From NCBI RefSeq assembly GCF_034480035.2, contig NZ_CP118753.2, positions 939,187 through 1,003,186 on the forward strand: a stretch of 64,000 nucleotides of DNA, given 5' to 3'. The position numbers and the translations under genes were made by a program. The notes beneath the pieces were generated by a model. That model was given only the letters and a program-made list of their open reading frames with translations. It did no database searches and had not been told where the DNA came from. Each line of letters starts with the position of its first letter. Positions within the stretch are counted from its first letter, which is position 1. The DNA is from Methanosphaera sp. ISO3-F5 (GTDB taxonomy: Archaea; Methanobacteriota; Methanobacteria; Methanobacteriales; Methanobacteriaceae). This document shows, in pieces, positions 30,733 to 40,648 of the stretch.

Positions 30733-31992
30733 TTTAGGGGTCTAGAAAATTAATATTTTTTTACGACCTAAAAACGCTGATTTTTTAGTATTAAACATTT
30801 AATTAATCTTGGTTAAAAATAATACATTTGATTTTTACTTGGATTTTTATGAAAGGTTTTTATTATCGAAATATTTAAATAAAACCTTTAATAAACATAT
30901 TAATAGTGATTCAAAATGTTATTAGGTTTAAATTTCGATAATTCCAACCCATATACTAGTTTGTTAGAAGAAATATTTAATATTATTGATTCTAGAAGAA
31001 TCCAACAAATAATAGCTTCAAATGGTATAAAACCATTGAATAAGTTTAATTTTACTTTAAAAGTTATTTTTATTAGTCAATTTTTTAATTTAAAGGTTTC
31101 ATACATCATTGATGAAATAAATAGGAAACCCGAAGTCAAATCTTTTTTTAATATTAAAAATATGTTATCAGTTTCTCAGGTTACAGAACTGATTGGACGT
31201 TTTTCTGCCCAAACAATAGAAAAAACTATCAATACAATACTCAGATATCTTAATAGAAATAATAGAGTTCAATCACATACTTATTTACTTGATACAACTC
31301 CATTGGATGTTGATTATAATTTTGATAGTAAGAAGATTTCCAAGAAAAATCTTGAAAATAAAGATCCAAAATGAGGTCATGGAACAAGTATTGGCTTCTA
31401 TATAGGCTTTAAAGGAACTTTTGTACTATATTACAATACCATGATGCCTGTTTTATTCATAATACACCCAGGTTCACCCCCCCCGACAGTCAAATATTCC
31501 TAAAAATACTAGAACAAATGAAAAAACACCACCTATTACACCACAATGATAAAATACTAGCTGATAGAGGATATTATAATTATGAAAACTATGAAATAGG
31601 CTTAAAAAAATACCACATACAACCATTAATCCTCACTAAATCCAATTCCAACATAGAAAAACTAAACAACGCATTAACCAGTCCATTAGAATATTTCAGA
31701 CAAAACAAAAAAGATAAAGAAAATAAAAGTAAATTCATAAAATTACAAACTCATTTTGAAAAACATAATCAAAAGAAAAAGAATTAAATATGTAAGAAGC
31801 CATATCGAAGACTTTTTTAAATTCCTTAAAGAAGGACTAAATTTAAAACATTTCCACAAATATACAACAGAATCCGTTAAAAAAACAACATTACTAACTG
31901 TATTATTAGCATCCTTAATAATTAATCAAGGATACACAACAAAAACAGACTTACAAATGCTTTCTGAAGGACGAATAATCTAGACCCCTAAA
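30733..31992 (+). mobile_element. Insertion sequence inside a CRISPR repeat
   Basis: A 1260-bp element bounded by 14-bp perfect terminal inverted repeats (TTTAGGGGTCTAGA at 30733-30746 and its complement at 31979-31992). It is flanked by a 5-bp duplication GTCTA (30728-30732 and 31993-31997) that falls inside the CRISPR repeat. Its transposase is broken, so this copy cannot move by itself. A second, partial copy with nearly the same end (TTTAGGGTTCTAGA) lies at 44929. Confidence 0.9.
30916..31983 (+). pseudogene. DDE transposase of the IS in the CRISPR array, broken
   Basis: Three frames make up one former transposase. Residues 1-152 (30916-31374) include the catalytic-Asp strand in HTYLLDTTPLDVDYNF. 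A TGA at 31372 replaces what was probably Trp (KDPK-stop-GHGTSIGFYIGFKGTF). A frameshift in the C run near 31480 leads to GDKILxDRGYYNYENYE-like sequence (here NDKILADRGYYNYENYE). A second shift near 31780 leads to RSHIEDFFKFLKEGLNLKHF with the catalytic Glu. Family resemblance is to IS5/IS1182-type DDE_Tnp_1 enzymes; the exact family is not certain. Confidence 0.85.
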
Positions 31993-33861
31993 GTCTATTT
32001 TAAACACGTTTCAAATCATTATACTCCTCACGTTTACTATGAGTTTCCATACTATTAAGTCTATTTTAAACTCCATCCTTTAATCTTAGGATGTCCACTC
32101 GTATCTGGTTTCCATACTATTAAGTCTATTTTAAACAAGCATTGAGGTATGAGTTTATATATTAAAAAAGAGTTGTTTCCATACTATTAAGTCTATTTTA
32201 AACATTGTACTGAGTTTGTGAGTATAGGGTATTCATGAGTAGTTTCCATACTATTAAGTCTATTTTAAACTCAAGTTCCACACCCATATTTATAAGGATC
32301 TCCTTGTTTCCATACTATTAAGTCTATTTTAAACTTTTCTTGCCGGATTTGATTTCTCTTATGTTTTCTGGGTTTCCATACTATTAAGTCTATTTTAAAC
32401 ACATATCTTCATCAACATTATACCCTACATCTAGGGTTTCCATACTATTAAGTCTATTTTAAACTCCGTTTTCTTTCATATATTCAACGCTTTTATTATG
32501 GTTTCCATACTATTAAGTCTATTTTAAACTGAATGTACAACATTATATTGCAATACAGATTAAGAAGTTTCCATACTATTAAGTCTATTTTAAACCCTAT
32601 AATTTCATATGTAAAAGGTTTTATTTCAAATTCGTTTCCATACTATTAAGTCTATTTTAAACAACATACACACCAACCAAAAACAAGTAGTGGGAGGGGT
32701 TTCCATACTATTAAGTCTATTTTAAACAAAAAATATTTGGAAGGGGTGTAAGTGACATAAAAGCGTTTCCATACTATTAAGTCTATTTTAAACAAGAGAA
32801 ATATCCTGATTGGAGGGAATGGAATAAAAAATGTTTCCATACTATTAAGTCTATTTTAAACATTACTCTTGTTATCTTAAATTCTTTTTGAACTGAATTG
32901 GTCGTTTCCATACTATTAAGTCTATTTTAAACGCATTAATGAAGTCTGTTACGAAACCGGCTGCTTGTCCACGTTTCCATACTATTAAGTCTATTTTAAA
33001 CCTCATATACTACATCTCCCACATATAATTTTATCTGTTGTTTCCATACTATTAAGTCTATTTTAAACAGGATACGATTTAATCAGTTTCAGGAAACACT
33101 TCTTCGTTTCCATACTATTAAGTCTATTTTAAACTCCTTGTGAACACTTTCATAGCAGGGTGGGAATGGCTGTTTCCATACTATTAAGTCTATTTTAAAC
33201 CAGTTGCAGATGAATTTAACAAGATTAAAGAGAAGAGTTTCCATACTATTAAGTCTATTTTAAACTTATGATCTTTAAATGTATTACTTAGTTCATCAAT
33301 CTGTTTCCATACTATTAAGTCTATTTTAAACCTGGTATAGTTGAAGTGTTTAGCAGATATGATAAACAGTTTCCATACTATTAAGTCTATTTTAAACATC
33401 ATATAAATTGTCTACAGCATCACAAACAGTGTTGTTTCCATACTATTAAGTCTATTTTAAACGGGGTTACGCCTCCTTATAAAACAGTTACACGAACTTA
33501 GTTTCCATACTATTAAGTCTATTTTAAACAAAATATACAGCATCAAAACAAAAAATTATTTTTTGAGTTTCCATACTATTAAGTCTATTTTAAACAACAT
33601 ATATAGTAATAGAAAGTGGCACACTGCCCTACCGTTTCCATACTATTAAGTCTATTTTAAACAAAAATTGGGTGTCGGGGATGCATATATTACAATGTGC
33701 GTTTCCATACTATTAAGTCTATTTTAAACACTTTGTTTTCAACGAGTGCTTTTATTTCTGCATCTGTGTTTCCATACTATTAAGTCTATTTTAAACTTTT
33801 GGTTTTGATTTGTCTGATAATTATACTGTTACGTTTCCATACTATTAAGTCTATTTTAAAC

Positions 33862-33899
33862 CCTGGTTCGATTCCAGGCAACCCCTAATCTACCATTTG
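33862..33899 (-). other. CRISPR spacer resembling the 3' end of a tRNA gene
   Basis: On the plus strand this 38-base spacer begins CCTGGTTCGATTCCAGG, a perfect 5-bp T stem with a TTCGATT loop, followed by CAACCCC, which would be the 3' acceptor strand. After that the match to tRNA form ends. It is not a tRNA gene (no D or anticodon arm). It is probably copied from an element integrated at, or carrying, a tRNA 3' end. Confidence 0.7.
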
Positions 33900-35780
33900 G
33901 TTTCCATACTATTAAGTCTATTTTAAACACTAGAAAAAATAAGGAGATGATGCGATATGAACCAACCAAGTTTCCATACTATTAAGTCTATTTTAAACTC
34001 ACACTTGCGGCATCGTTACCCTCTTGTTCTATTTCCTCAAGTTTCCATACTATTAAGTCTATTTTAAACACATTCGGATACCAGTGACATTCAATGGTAG
34101 GTTCGGTTTCCATACTATTAAGTCTATTTTAAACGAAATCTTTAAGAGCGGCGGTTCCTTTTCCATTGAGGTTTCCATACTATTAAGTCTATTTTAAACA
34201 CACATGGATTGATGTCCCTGCAGGACAATTGGCAAGGTTTCCATACTATTAAGTCTATTTTAAACTTTCCTGCTTCATTACTTGCACCAGTACTCATACC
34301 ACGTTTCCATACTATTAAGTCTATTTTAAACATAATAGACCGTGAAAACGGTAAACTAAGAAAAAGGAGTTTCCATACTATTAAGTCTATTTTAAACACT
34401 AAACCGCTCCGGCCTTTAAAATGCTTTCTTAATGGTTTCCATACTATTAAGTCTATTTTAAACTTGTAATGTTTTTATTCAAATCATAATGTTTGGTGGT
34501 GTTTCCATACTATTAAGTCTATTTTAAACTTGTATTTCAATGTAAAGGGAATGGTAGTCAAGGTCAGTTTCCATACTATTAAGTCTATTTTAAACTTGAC
34601 TTACTGTATTTGCAATATTCTTTACAGCACTACTGTTTCCATACTATTAAGTCTATTTTAAACAGCAGGTATTGACATGATGGCAAGAGCAACTACGAGG
34701 TTTCCATACTATTAAGTCTATTTTAAACACAATAACAGACACAGACATAGACATCGACGGAAACAGTTTCCATACTATTAAGTCTATTTTAAACAAGACA
34801 ACTACAATGTACTAACCAACAATGCAGAAAAGTTTCCATACTATTAAGTCTATTTTAAACATTATATAGATTGTCTGCAGCCTCGCAAACTGTATCGTTT
34901 CCATACTATTAAGTCTATTTTAAACCTCACAGGATTCCAACAAGACTGTGCCACAAGCCTCATAGGTTTCCATACTATTAAGTCTATTTTAAACCGCAAT
35001 ACTGAAGATGATGACACGTATCGTAAACGATGTTTCCATACTATTAAGTCTATTTTAAACTATTGTAGGTGCACTTTTAGTGTGAGCTGTAAGAGAGTTT
35101 CCATACTATTAAGTCTATTTTAAACAAATCCACTTCCAGTATTAGCACTATTAGTCCTTCCTTTGTTTCCATACTATTAAGTCTATTTTAAACTCTACAG
35201 CTTCGTCATCATCATTTAATACTCTTACTCTGTTTCCATACTATTAAGTCTATTTTAAACAGTTACCCACCTGCCAATAAGGATTCATGAGGGCTTGTTT
35301 CCATACTATTAAGTCTATTTTAAACAGTAGAGAAACTAGTCATATACGAAGATGGCACTAGGTTTCCATACTATTAAGTCTATTTTAAACATCATTGTAT
35401 CCTGTGTCAATAGTGAAATAATTAATAGTTTCCATACTATTAAGTCTATTTTAAACTGGTGTATTTGTACCCTGTGTTTCAAGTGGTATTCCGTTTCCAT
35501 ACTATTAAGTCTATTTTAAACTAGGAATGTTCTGGTTACTTGTTCAGGTTGTCCTTGTTTCCATACTATTAAGTCTATTTTAAACTACAGGAAACAATAC
35601 AAAGCATCTTGGATAATGATCGTTTCCATACTATTAAGTCTATTTTAAACGTTAATGACTGTGACAATTGACCAAATAATGTATAGTTTCCATACTATTA
35701 AGTCTATTTTAAACACCGTAAATTAACGTATATGCTACGAGTTAATAGTGGGTTTCCATACTATTAAGTCTATTTTAAAC

Positions 35781-35883
35781 GCCGAAAAATTTTGCTTATT
35801 TTCCTGTATAATTTTTTGTTTGTTCTTTAAAAAATAGTTTTGTATAGTCCACCTTTAATGGTGTAATTTTATTGGTGGCTGGA
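35781..35883 (-). promoter_or_regulatory. CRISPR leader with promoter
   Basis: These 103 bases lie between cas2 and the first repeat. Read on the minus strand, a TATA-like box (AAAATTATACAGG) lies about 25-30 bases ahead of the first repeat, the right place to start the array transcript. The leader is A-rich, as usual for I-B arrays. Its upstream edge is part of the inverted repeat at 35843-35888. Confidence 0.7.
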
Positions 35884-35888
35884 CTATA
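35843..35888. terminator. Inverted repeat between cas2 and the CRISPR leader
   Basis: The arms TATAGTCCACC (35843-35853) and GGTGGCTGGACTATA (35874-35888) pair over at least nine bases (TATAGTCCA/TGGACTATA), with an inner CACC/GGTG pair. The repeat overlaps the cas2 stop codon. It could end the cas transcript, or be a structural or protein-binding element of the leader used in spacer integration. No experimental basis is visible. Confidence 0.45.
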
Positions 35889-36144
35889 ATATCATGGTCA
35901 TTGGATTTTTTTCATAGCCGATTATTGTTCTGTTTAGATATTTTTCTGGTATTTCGTAGATGATAATTGAGTCTTTTTCTTCGTCTATTAATGTTTTGAG
36001 TTCTGTGGTTATGGTTTGGTATTGAGATTTGGTAATTTCTCCTTCGAATACTGAGTTTTGAATCCAAGTTAGGTATGTTTTGAGGTATTTGTGTACTTTG
36101 TTTACTCTTTTGGTATTTATGTCATATATAATTATTACGTACAT
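35884..36144 (-). CDS. cas2: CRISPR adaptation endoribonuclease Cas2
   Basis: 86 residues from the ATG at 36144. The N-terminal beta strand YVIIIYDI carries the conserved Asp that binds metal, followed by RVNKVHKYLKTYLTWIQNSVFEGEI, typical of Cas2. Cas2 dimers join two Cas1 dimers to integrate new spacers. The start overlaps the cas1 stop (TAATG), which indicates translational coupling. The gene is the last of the operon and abuts the leader. A GTG at 36153 is an alternative start. Confidence 0.93.
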   Translation of the reverse strand: MYVIIIYDINTKRVNKVHKYLKTYLTWIQNSVFEGEITKSQYQTITTELKTLIDEEKDSIIIYEIPEKYLNRTIIGYEKNPMTMIL

Positions 36145-37118
36145 TACCACCACGCCTTGAAACTTTCATATGTTTTGTCATTTAAAATGTGTTTTATTAG
36201 TTTGTATCCTTCTAATCTTATTAAATATCTGTATGATACTTTTTTATTTAAGTTTGGATGTTTTATTGTTGTTTTTAGTTTATTATTGTATTCTTCTATG
36301 AATTTTTGTCTTCCTTTGTCTGTTAGGTATACTCCCACATCATCTTTGAAGCTTTTTTTGTTGATCATGTTTGTGTTTACTAGTTTGAATATGGTTCTGC
36401 TGACTATTATGGGTTTAAATATGTCGGCTATGTCGCATGCTAATGAAAATCTTCTTTCTCTTGGTTCATGTAAGAAACTTATTGATGGATGTAGGTATGT
36501 GTGGTATATTTCTGAGAGTGTTGTTGTGTATAGTAATGAGTTTCCGAATGAGATTAATGCATTCATTTCGTTTGTGGGTGGTCTGAATTCTCTTTTTTTT
36601 AGGGGGAAGTTTTTTGTGATTTCGTTAAATGCTGGATAGTAATGTTGCCATAGTTTTCCTTCTGAGCTTAGTATTTGGTTTATATTTTTGTTTAGTATGG
36701 GTTCTTTTTCTATTTTTTCTATGTATTCTGTTACGTTTTTTCCTTTTTTAGAATAGTACATTAAGGTTTTTCTCATGTTATGTTTCATTCCTTGTACTAT
36801 TTCTTGTGCTATGTAGTTTCTTTGGTCTGGGTTGTTGTATGCTAGTGCTTGTTTTACTATTGTTGTTCCTGAGTTTAGGGTTATTTTGGGGTATAATGAT
36901 CCTTGGTAATGTCCATATTTGTTGAAGGAGTTTACTATTATTTTTTCATTTTGTAGTAATGTTATTGCTCCTGATTTTAAAGATACTTTTCCATAACAGT
37001 TTATTTCGTTTATTGCATGTATTGGTATTGTTTTATCTACTTCTTTGTTAGTGTATTTGAGTGTGTTATCTTTTCTGTATAGTATACCATTTGAGTTTAT
37101 ATTTAATGGTTGTTTAAT
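36144..37118 (-). CDS. cas1: CRISPR adaptation integrase Cas1, non-standard start codon
   Basis: 324 residues if translation starts at ATT 37118. The frame from there reads IKQPLNINSNGILYRKDNTL, which lines up with the usual Cas1 opening (MKxxLYIxSNGxLxRKDNTL) with ATT at the Met position. Catalytic features are the Glu in LSSEGKLWQHYY and His/acidic residues in SFLHEPRERRFSLACDIADIFKP. No ATG, GTG or TTG occurs in frame before the ATG at 36788, which would remove the whole N-terminal beta domain. A strong GAAGGTGAT site lies just upstream and overlaps nothing but the gap after the cas4 TGA. It integrates spacers together with Cas2 and Cas4. Confidence 0.88.
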   Translation of the reverse strand: MKQPLNINSNGILYRKDNTLKYTNKEVDKTIPIHAINEINCYGKVSLKSGAITLLQNEKIIVNSFNKYGHYQGSLYPKITLNSGTTIVKQALAYNNPDQRNYIAQEIVQGMKHNMRKTLMYYSKKGKNVTEYIEKIEKEPILNKNINQILSSEGKLWQHYYPAFNEITKNFPLKKREFRPPTNEMNALISFGNSLLYTTTLSEIYHTYLHPSISFLHEPRERRFSLACDIADIFKPIIVSRTIFKLVNTNMINKKSFKDDVGVYLTDKGRQKFIEEYNNKLKTTIKHPNLNKKVSYRYLIRLEGYKLIKHILNDKTYESFKAWW

Positions 37119-37130
37119 AGTATCACCTTC

Positions 37131-37634
37131 TCATATCATGCATAATTCATAGTATGTGCATTTTTTACAATATGGTTTATTGATTGGTTTGGGTGGCTTT
37201 TTTTGTTTTGCTATTTCTATTATGTCCTGTGTTATTTCATTTAATTCGTTTATTATTTCATTATTTAGTTCAATTAATTTTTTCTTTTTTTCTTTAGGGT
37301 ATACTAGGTATCCTTTGGCGTTTATGTTTGATTTTTTTAAAGTCCATAGATAGAAATATAATTGGTAACTTCCACCAATAGTTAATTTTGATGATTTTTT
37401 AATTTCATATATTTCTATTTCGTTTTTATTCTTCACAAAGTCGAATACTAGGTTTTCTAGGCGTATCTCTTTCTTTTCTCGTTTGTAACTATTTTCATGT
37501 ATTAATTTTCCTATTTCTATGTCATCATTGTCGTAGTTCATATTTATTTGATTTATATAAAACCATAATTCTCTTTTACATACTTTAAAGTATTGTACCA
37601 TTACTCCAGTAATTTCTGATTCTTTTAGTATCAT
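37131..37634 (-). CDS. cas4: CRISPR adaptation exonuclease Cas4
   Basis: About 167 residues from the ATG at 37634. It has an early Cys (VCKRELWFY), the RecB-type nuclease motif around GKLIHENSY and EIYEIKKSSK, a QLYFYLW helix, and the C-terminal iron-sulfur cysteines in KPYCKKCTYYELC. Cas4 trims prespacers and selects PAMs. It overlaps cas3 at its start. Its TGA is in the same frame as cas1, with only 12 bases between. Confidence 0.92.
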   Translation of the reverse strand: MILKESEITGVMVQYFKVCKRELWFYINQINMNYDNDDIEIGKLIHENSYKREKKEIRLENLVFDFVKNKNEIEIYEIKKSSKLTIGGSYQLYFYLWTLKKSNINAKGYLVYPKEKKKKLIELNNEIINELNEITQDIIEIAKQKKPPKPINKPYCKKCTYYELCMI

Positions 37635-37639
37635 GTTAA

Positions 37640-39940
37640 TCATATTATAAATGCGTCTTCATCATCTAATGGTATGAAACCTATTTGTTCATCATATTTT
37701 CGTTCAATATCCTGTCTGTCAATATGACCAATATTATATTCTATTGGTGTTGTACCTAATTTTTTAACATCAATTGATATAATATATTTTCTAAATTCTG
37801 ATTTTATCTTCTTAAATTCATATCGCTTTTCAATTACTGATGTTTCTGATGAGTATATTTCTGTATATTTATTCCAAATTTCATGTGAGTAATCATTTAA
37901 GTCTATGAACACGTCCTGTTTTTCAACATTTTCTTCAATTAACTTGAATTCATTTGTTATATTGGATATTTCTAGTTTTGATAATTTTTTAATTATATCT
38001 TTTGAAGAATCTTTTGAGATTTTTTCTAATATTTTATCATAATATTTGTCAATTATTGTTCCAAAATCTTTTTCACTTATTGTTTCTAAGTCTTTAATCA
38101 GTTCATATGTTACTTCTCTTGAAATTGAATCATAGATATATTTATTGTATTCTTTTTTATCATCGGCTAGTCTTATAATGTTTACTGTTCCTTTATCTTT
38201 TTGTTGGTTTCTGTTACATCTACCAGCAGTTTGTACTATGCTGTCTATAGGTGCAAAATCTCTGTATATTATATCTACATCTATGTCTACACCTGCTTCA
38301 ATTAATTGTGTGGTTACAATAATTTTCCTATTTTCAGATTTTTTAATATTTGATATACGTTTTTTTCTTTCAATTGGAATGATATTAGTTGATAAGTAAT
38401 ATAATATATTATCCTCTAAGTAATTTGATAAGTATTTGTAAATATCAATAGAATTTTGAATAGTATTTACAACTATCATAATATCCTTATTGGTAGATAA
38501 TATTTCATCAAGAATAAACTCATTAAATTCAATAACACTTTGCTTTTCTAGACAAAACTTATAATTAACCCTATCAAATTTATTAAAATAATATTCTTTA
38601 TTCTCAACCAAAGGAATCATTTCAGACTCACTGAAAATAGCAGGTTGTGTAGCTGTCATAAATATAATCCAGAAATTATATCTTTCAACCATATATTTAA
38701 GTAACACATTAACTAACTTCCAATACTTGGGAGGAATGGACTGTACCTCATCAAGAATAACAATAGAATTACTTAAATTATGCAACTTTTTCAATGACCT
38801 ATTCTTATTACTAATAATAGTATAAAAAAACTGATAAAAAGTAGTGATAATTATCTCAGAATACCATGATTCAATTAACATCTCAGCATTATCAATCTCT
38901 AATTCCTGATTATCACTTGTTTTATAATAAATCTCTGACATAGAATTATGCTTAATAAAAACATCTTGACTATCAAAACCATTATCTGATAAAATATCTT
39001 TAATAACTTCCTCATTCTGATCAATAATGCTTAAAAAAGGTAACGAGTAAATAATACGTGGCATAAAATTCAATTCATTTGTTATTCTATCTCTTAATTT
39101 CAAGGCAAAGGAGAATGCATTCATAGTTTTTCCAGAACCAGTAGGAAGTGAAATAGAATATAATTTATTATCCAGGTCTAAAGAATCTATTATACTATTT
39201 AACTCTTGAAAAGCTTCCTCACGAACAAAATTAATACCCTCCGAATTAAACTTTTTATCAATTTTATATTTGTCAACAACATTCTTATCAATAGGTATTC
39301 TATTATAAGTACTTGTATGTGAAGCATCTAACTTATCAGAATCAATTAAAACAGAAAATAACAAAATATAATCCAAATAATTGTCTAGCAAATCTTCTCT
39401 TTTGAATTTAAATAAATCTTTTTTAAGATCTTCTTTAACCTCATTAATATTGGATAAGAAATAATTAACATCAATATCATATTGTGAGTAAAATGCAGTA
39501 AATGAATCTAAATTTCGACTCAAAAGATCATTTACTTGTACATCCACATTATCCATGTTTTTCTTAAAATGATTATGTTCATCAAAAATATTCTTTAAAT
39601 TACCATGATGATTTTTAACAACCAAATAACCTAAAACTGGAAAATTCACATAGTTACTGTTTCCTTTTCTTTTAATAACATAATAACAGAATATGGCAGA
39701 TAAAAAACCATGATATGCATTAGGAGAATGATTCCTGTTAAATAAATGATCTTGAAAAAAACTAGTGGCCTTAGCAAAATCATGAGTTAAGCCAATAAAA
39801 AAAGAAATATCAGAATATAACTTATTATCAGTTATATTCATATTCTCAAAAATCTTACGAGAATTATTAGCTACATTTAAAAGATGATCAGTTAACAATA
39901 TATTTGGATGAGAATAAATCTCCTCAGAATAACATGACAT
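37640..39940 (-). CDS. cas3: CRISPR helicase-nuclease Cas3 (HD plus SF2)
   Basis: About 766 residues. The N-terminal HD nuclease has TDHLLNVANNS and, about 45 residues later, GLTHDFAKATSFFQDHL. The helicase has Walker A PTGSGKTMNAF (about 265), DEVQSIPPKYW, TATQP and the late QTAGRCNRN motif. It degrades target DNA once the Cascade complex has bound. A GGTGAT Shine-Dalgarno selects the ATG at 39940; the gene overlaps the 3' end of cas5. Confidence 0.95.
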   Translation of the reverse strand: MSCYSEEIYSHPNILLTDHLLNVANNSRKIFENMNITDNKLYSDISFFIGLTHDFAKATSFFQDHLFNRNHSPNAYHGFLSAIFCYYVIKRKGNSNYVNFPVLGYLVVKNHHGNLKNIFDEHNHFKKNMDNVDVQVNDLLSRNLDSFTAFYSQYDIDVNYFLSNINEVKEDLKKDLFKFKREDLLDNYLDYILLFSVLIDSDKLDASHTSTYNRIPIDKNVVDKYKIDKKFNSEGINFVREEAFQELNSIIDSLDLDNKLYSISLPTGSGKTMNAFSFALKLRDRITNELNFMPRIIYSLPFLSIIDQNEEVIKDILSDNGFDSQDVFIKHNSMSEIYYKTSDNQELEIDNAEMLIESWYSEIIITTFYQFFYTIISNKNRSLKKLHNLSNSIVILDEVQSIPPKYWKLVNVLLKYMVERYNFWIIFMTATQPAIFSESEMIPLVENKEYYFNKFDRVNYKFCLEKQSVIEFNEFILDEILSTNKDIMIVVNTIQNSIDIYKYLSNYLEDNILYYLSTNIIPIERKKRISNIKKSENRKIIVTTQLIEAGVDIDVDIIYRDFAPIDSIVQTAGRCNRNQQKDKGTVNIIRLADDKKEYNKYIYDSISREVTYELIKDLETISEKDFGTIIDKYYDKILEKISKDSSKDIIKKLSKLEISNITNEFKLIEENVEKQDVFIDLNDYSHEIWNKYTEIYSSETSVIEKRYEFKKIKSEFRKYIISIDVKKLGTTPIEYNIGHIDRQDIERKYDEQIGFIPLDDEDAFII

Positions 39941-40637
39941 TATCATCACCAATCTTATAATATGTACAAGAATCTACAAGAATAGATTTAGCATTACTTT
40001 CATAAAAGTATTCAATAAATAACTTAACGGAACGATCATTATTCATAAATCCTGGAGATTTCACAACACCATATTTTTTATCATGCTCAATATGAATATT
40101 AACATTATTCTTGACAAGAACAGAATCAATTTGAACATTCTCTCCAACAATCTCTTCAACATTGTAAAGTCCATCACCAACTACCTCAAAATTACATAAA
40201 CATTCAGTAATTCCAAGATATGGAGTATAAACACTTTTATGATTCCTTATGAATGAATATAATTTATTCATTAATTCCTTATCATCTAAACTAACATATA
40301 ACCTATACTTCACATCTTTTAAAAATTCAGCAGGCACTTGTGTTCTTTTACCATTAGATTTAATTTTAAATAAATGCATACTTTCTTTTGTATTAACATA
40401 ATTTAAATTTAATCTAGTTTTCTTAATAGGATTAACAATTTTAATACCAATCTTACTATTTTCTTCATTAAATAATTCATGATAACTATCACGAGGATAA
40501 CCTAATATTCCCGCAATAAATCCAGCAATTGTAGTTCGACTAGGGAATGGATATGAAATAGTGGAAGTAGTAGTGTAACCTCTTCTAAAATATGCATAAT
40601 CACCCCACACATCAAAAACCACTACATCTTTTGTCAT
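39924..40637 (-). CDS. cas5: Cascade subunit Cas5 (I-B, Cas5h)
   Basis: About 237 residues from the ATG at 40637. It starts with the Cas5 RAMP strand VVVFDVWGDYAYFRRGYTTTS, then SYPFPSRTTIAGFIAGILGYPR, which is diagnostic of the family. Cas5 caps the crRNA 5' handle in the Cascade complex. It lies between cas7 and cas3 with overlapping ends, as expected for a type I-B operon. Confidence 0.93.
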   Translation of the reverse strand: MTKDVVVFDVWGDYAYFRRGYTTTSTISYPFPSRTTIAGFIAGILGYPRDSYHELFNEENSKIGIKIVNPIKKTRLNLNYVNTKESMHLFKIKSNGKRTQVPAEFLKDVKYRLYVSLDDKELMNKLYSFIRNHKSVYTPYLGITECLCNFEVVGDGLYNVEEIVGENVQIDSVLVKNNVNIHIEHDKKYGVVKSPGFMNNDRSVKLFIEYFYESNAKSILVDSCTYYKIGDDNVMLF

Positions 40638-40648
40638 AAAAAAATCCC

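Larger units (their letters stand above)
30519..35780 (-). CRISPR. Type I-B CRISPR array, about 61 repeats, 60 spacers, interrupted by an IS
   Basis: 29-base repeats alternate with 35-39-base spacers. In transcript sense (minus strand) the repeat begins GTTTAAAATAGAC and ends AATAGTATGGAAAC, so crRNAs would carry the 8-nt handle ATGGAAAC, as in other I-B systems. I counted 57 intact repeats from 32043 to 35780. One repeat is split by the IS at 30733-31992 (left part 30712-30732 plus right part from 31993). To its left are a repeat at 30519, one with a substitution at 30584, and a shortened, altered one at 30651. Decay at the left and perfect repeats at the right place the leader and newest spacers on the right, next to cas2. 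The spacers are almost all unique. Confidence 0.98.

Noticed and set aside
33862..33899. Possible tRNA gene
   Set aside because: Only the T arm and acceptor strand are present and it lies exactly between two CRISPR repeats, so it is a spacer.
34201..34236. Spacer with the palindrome CCTGCAGG as a possible regulatory site
   Set aside because: An 8-base palindrome within one spacer is expected by chance in an array of about 60 spacers.
32652..34469. Frames with repeated FKIDLIVWK or FHTIKSILN peptides
   Set aside because: These are translations of the CRISPR repeat and are not genes.
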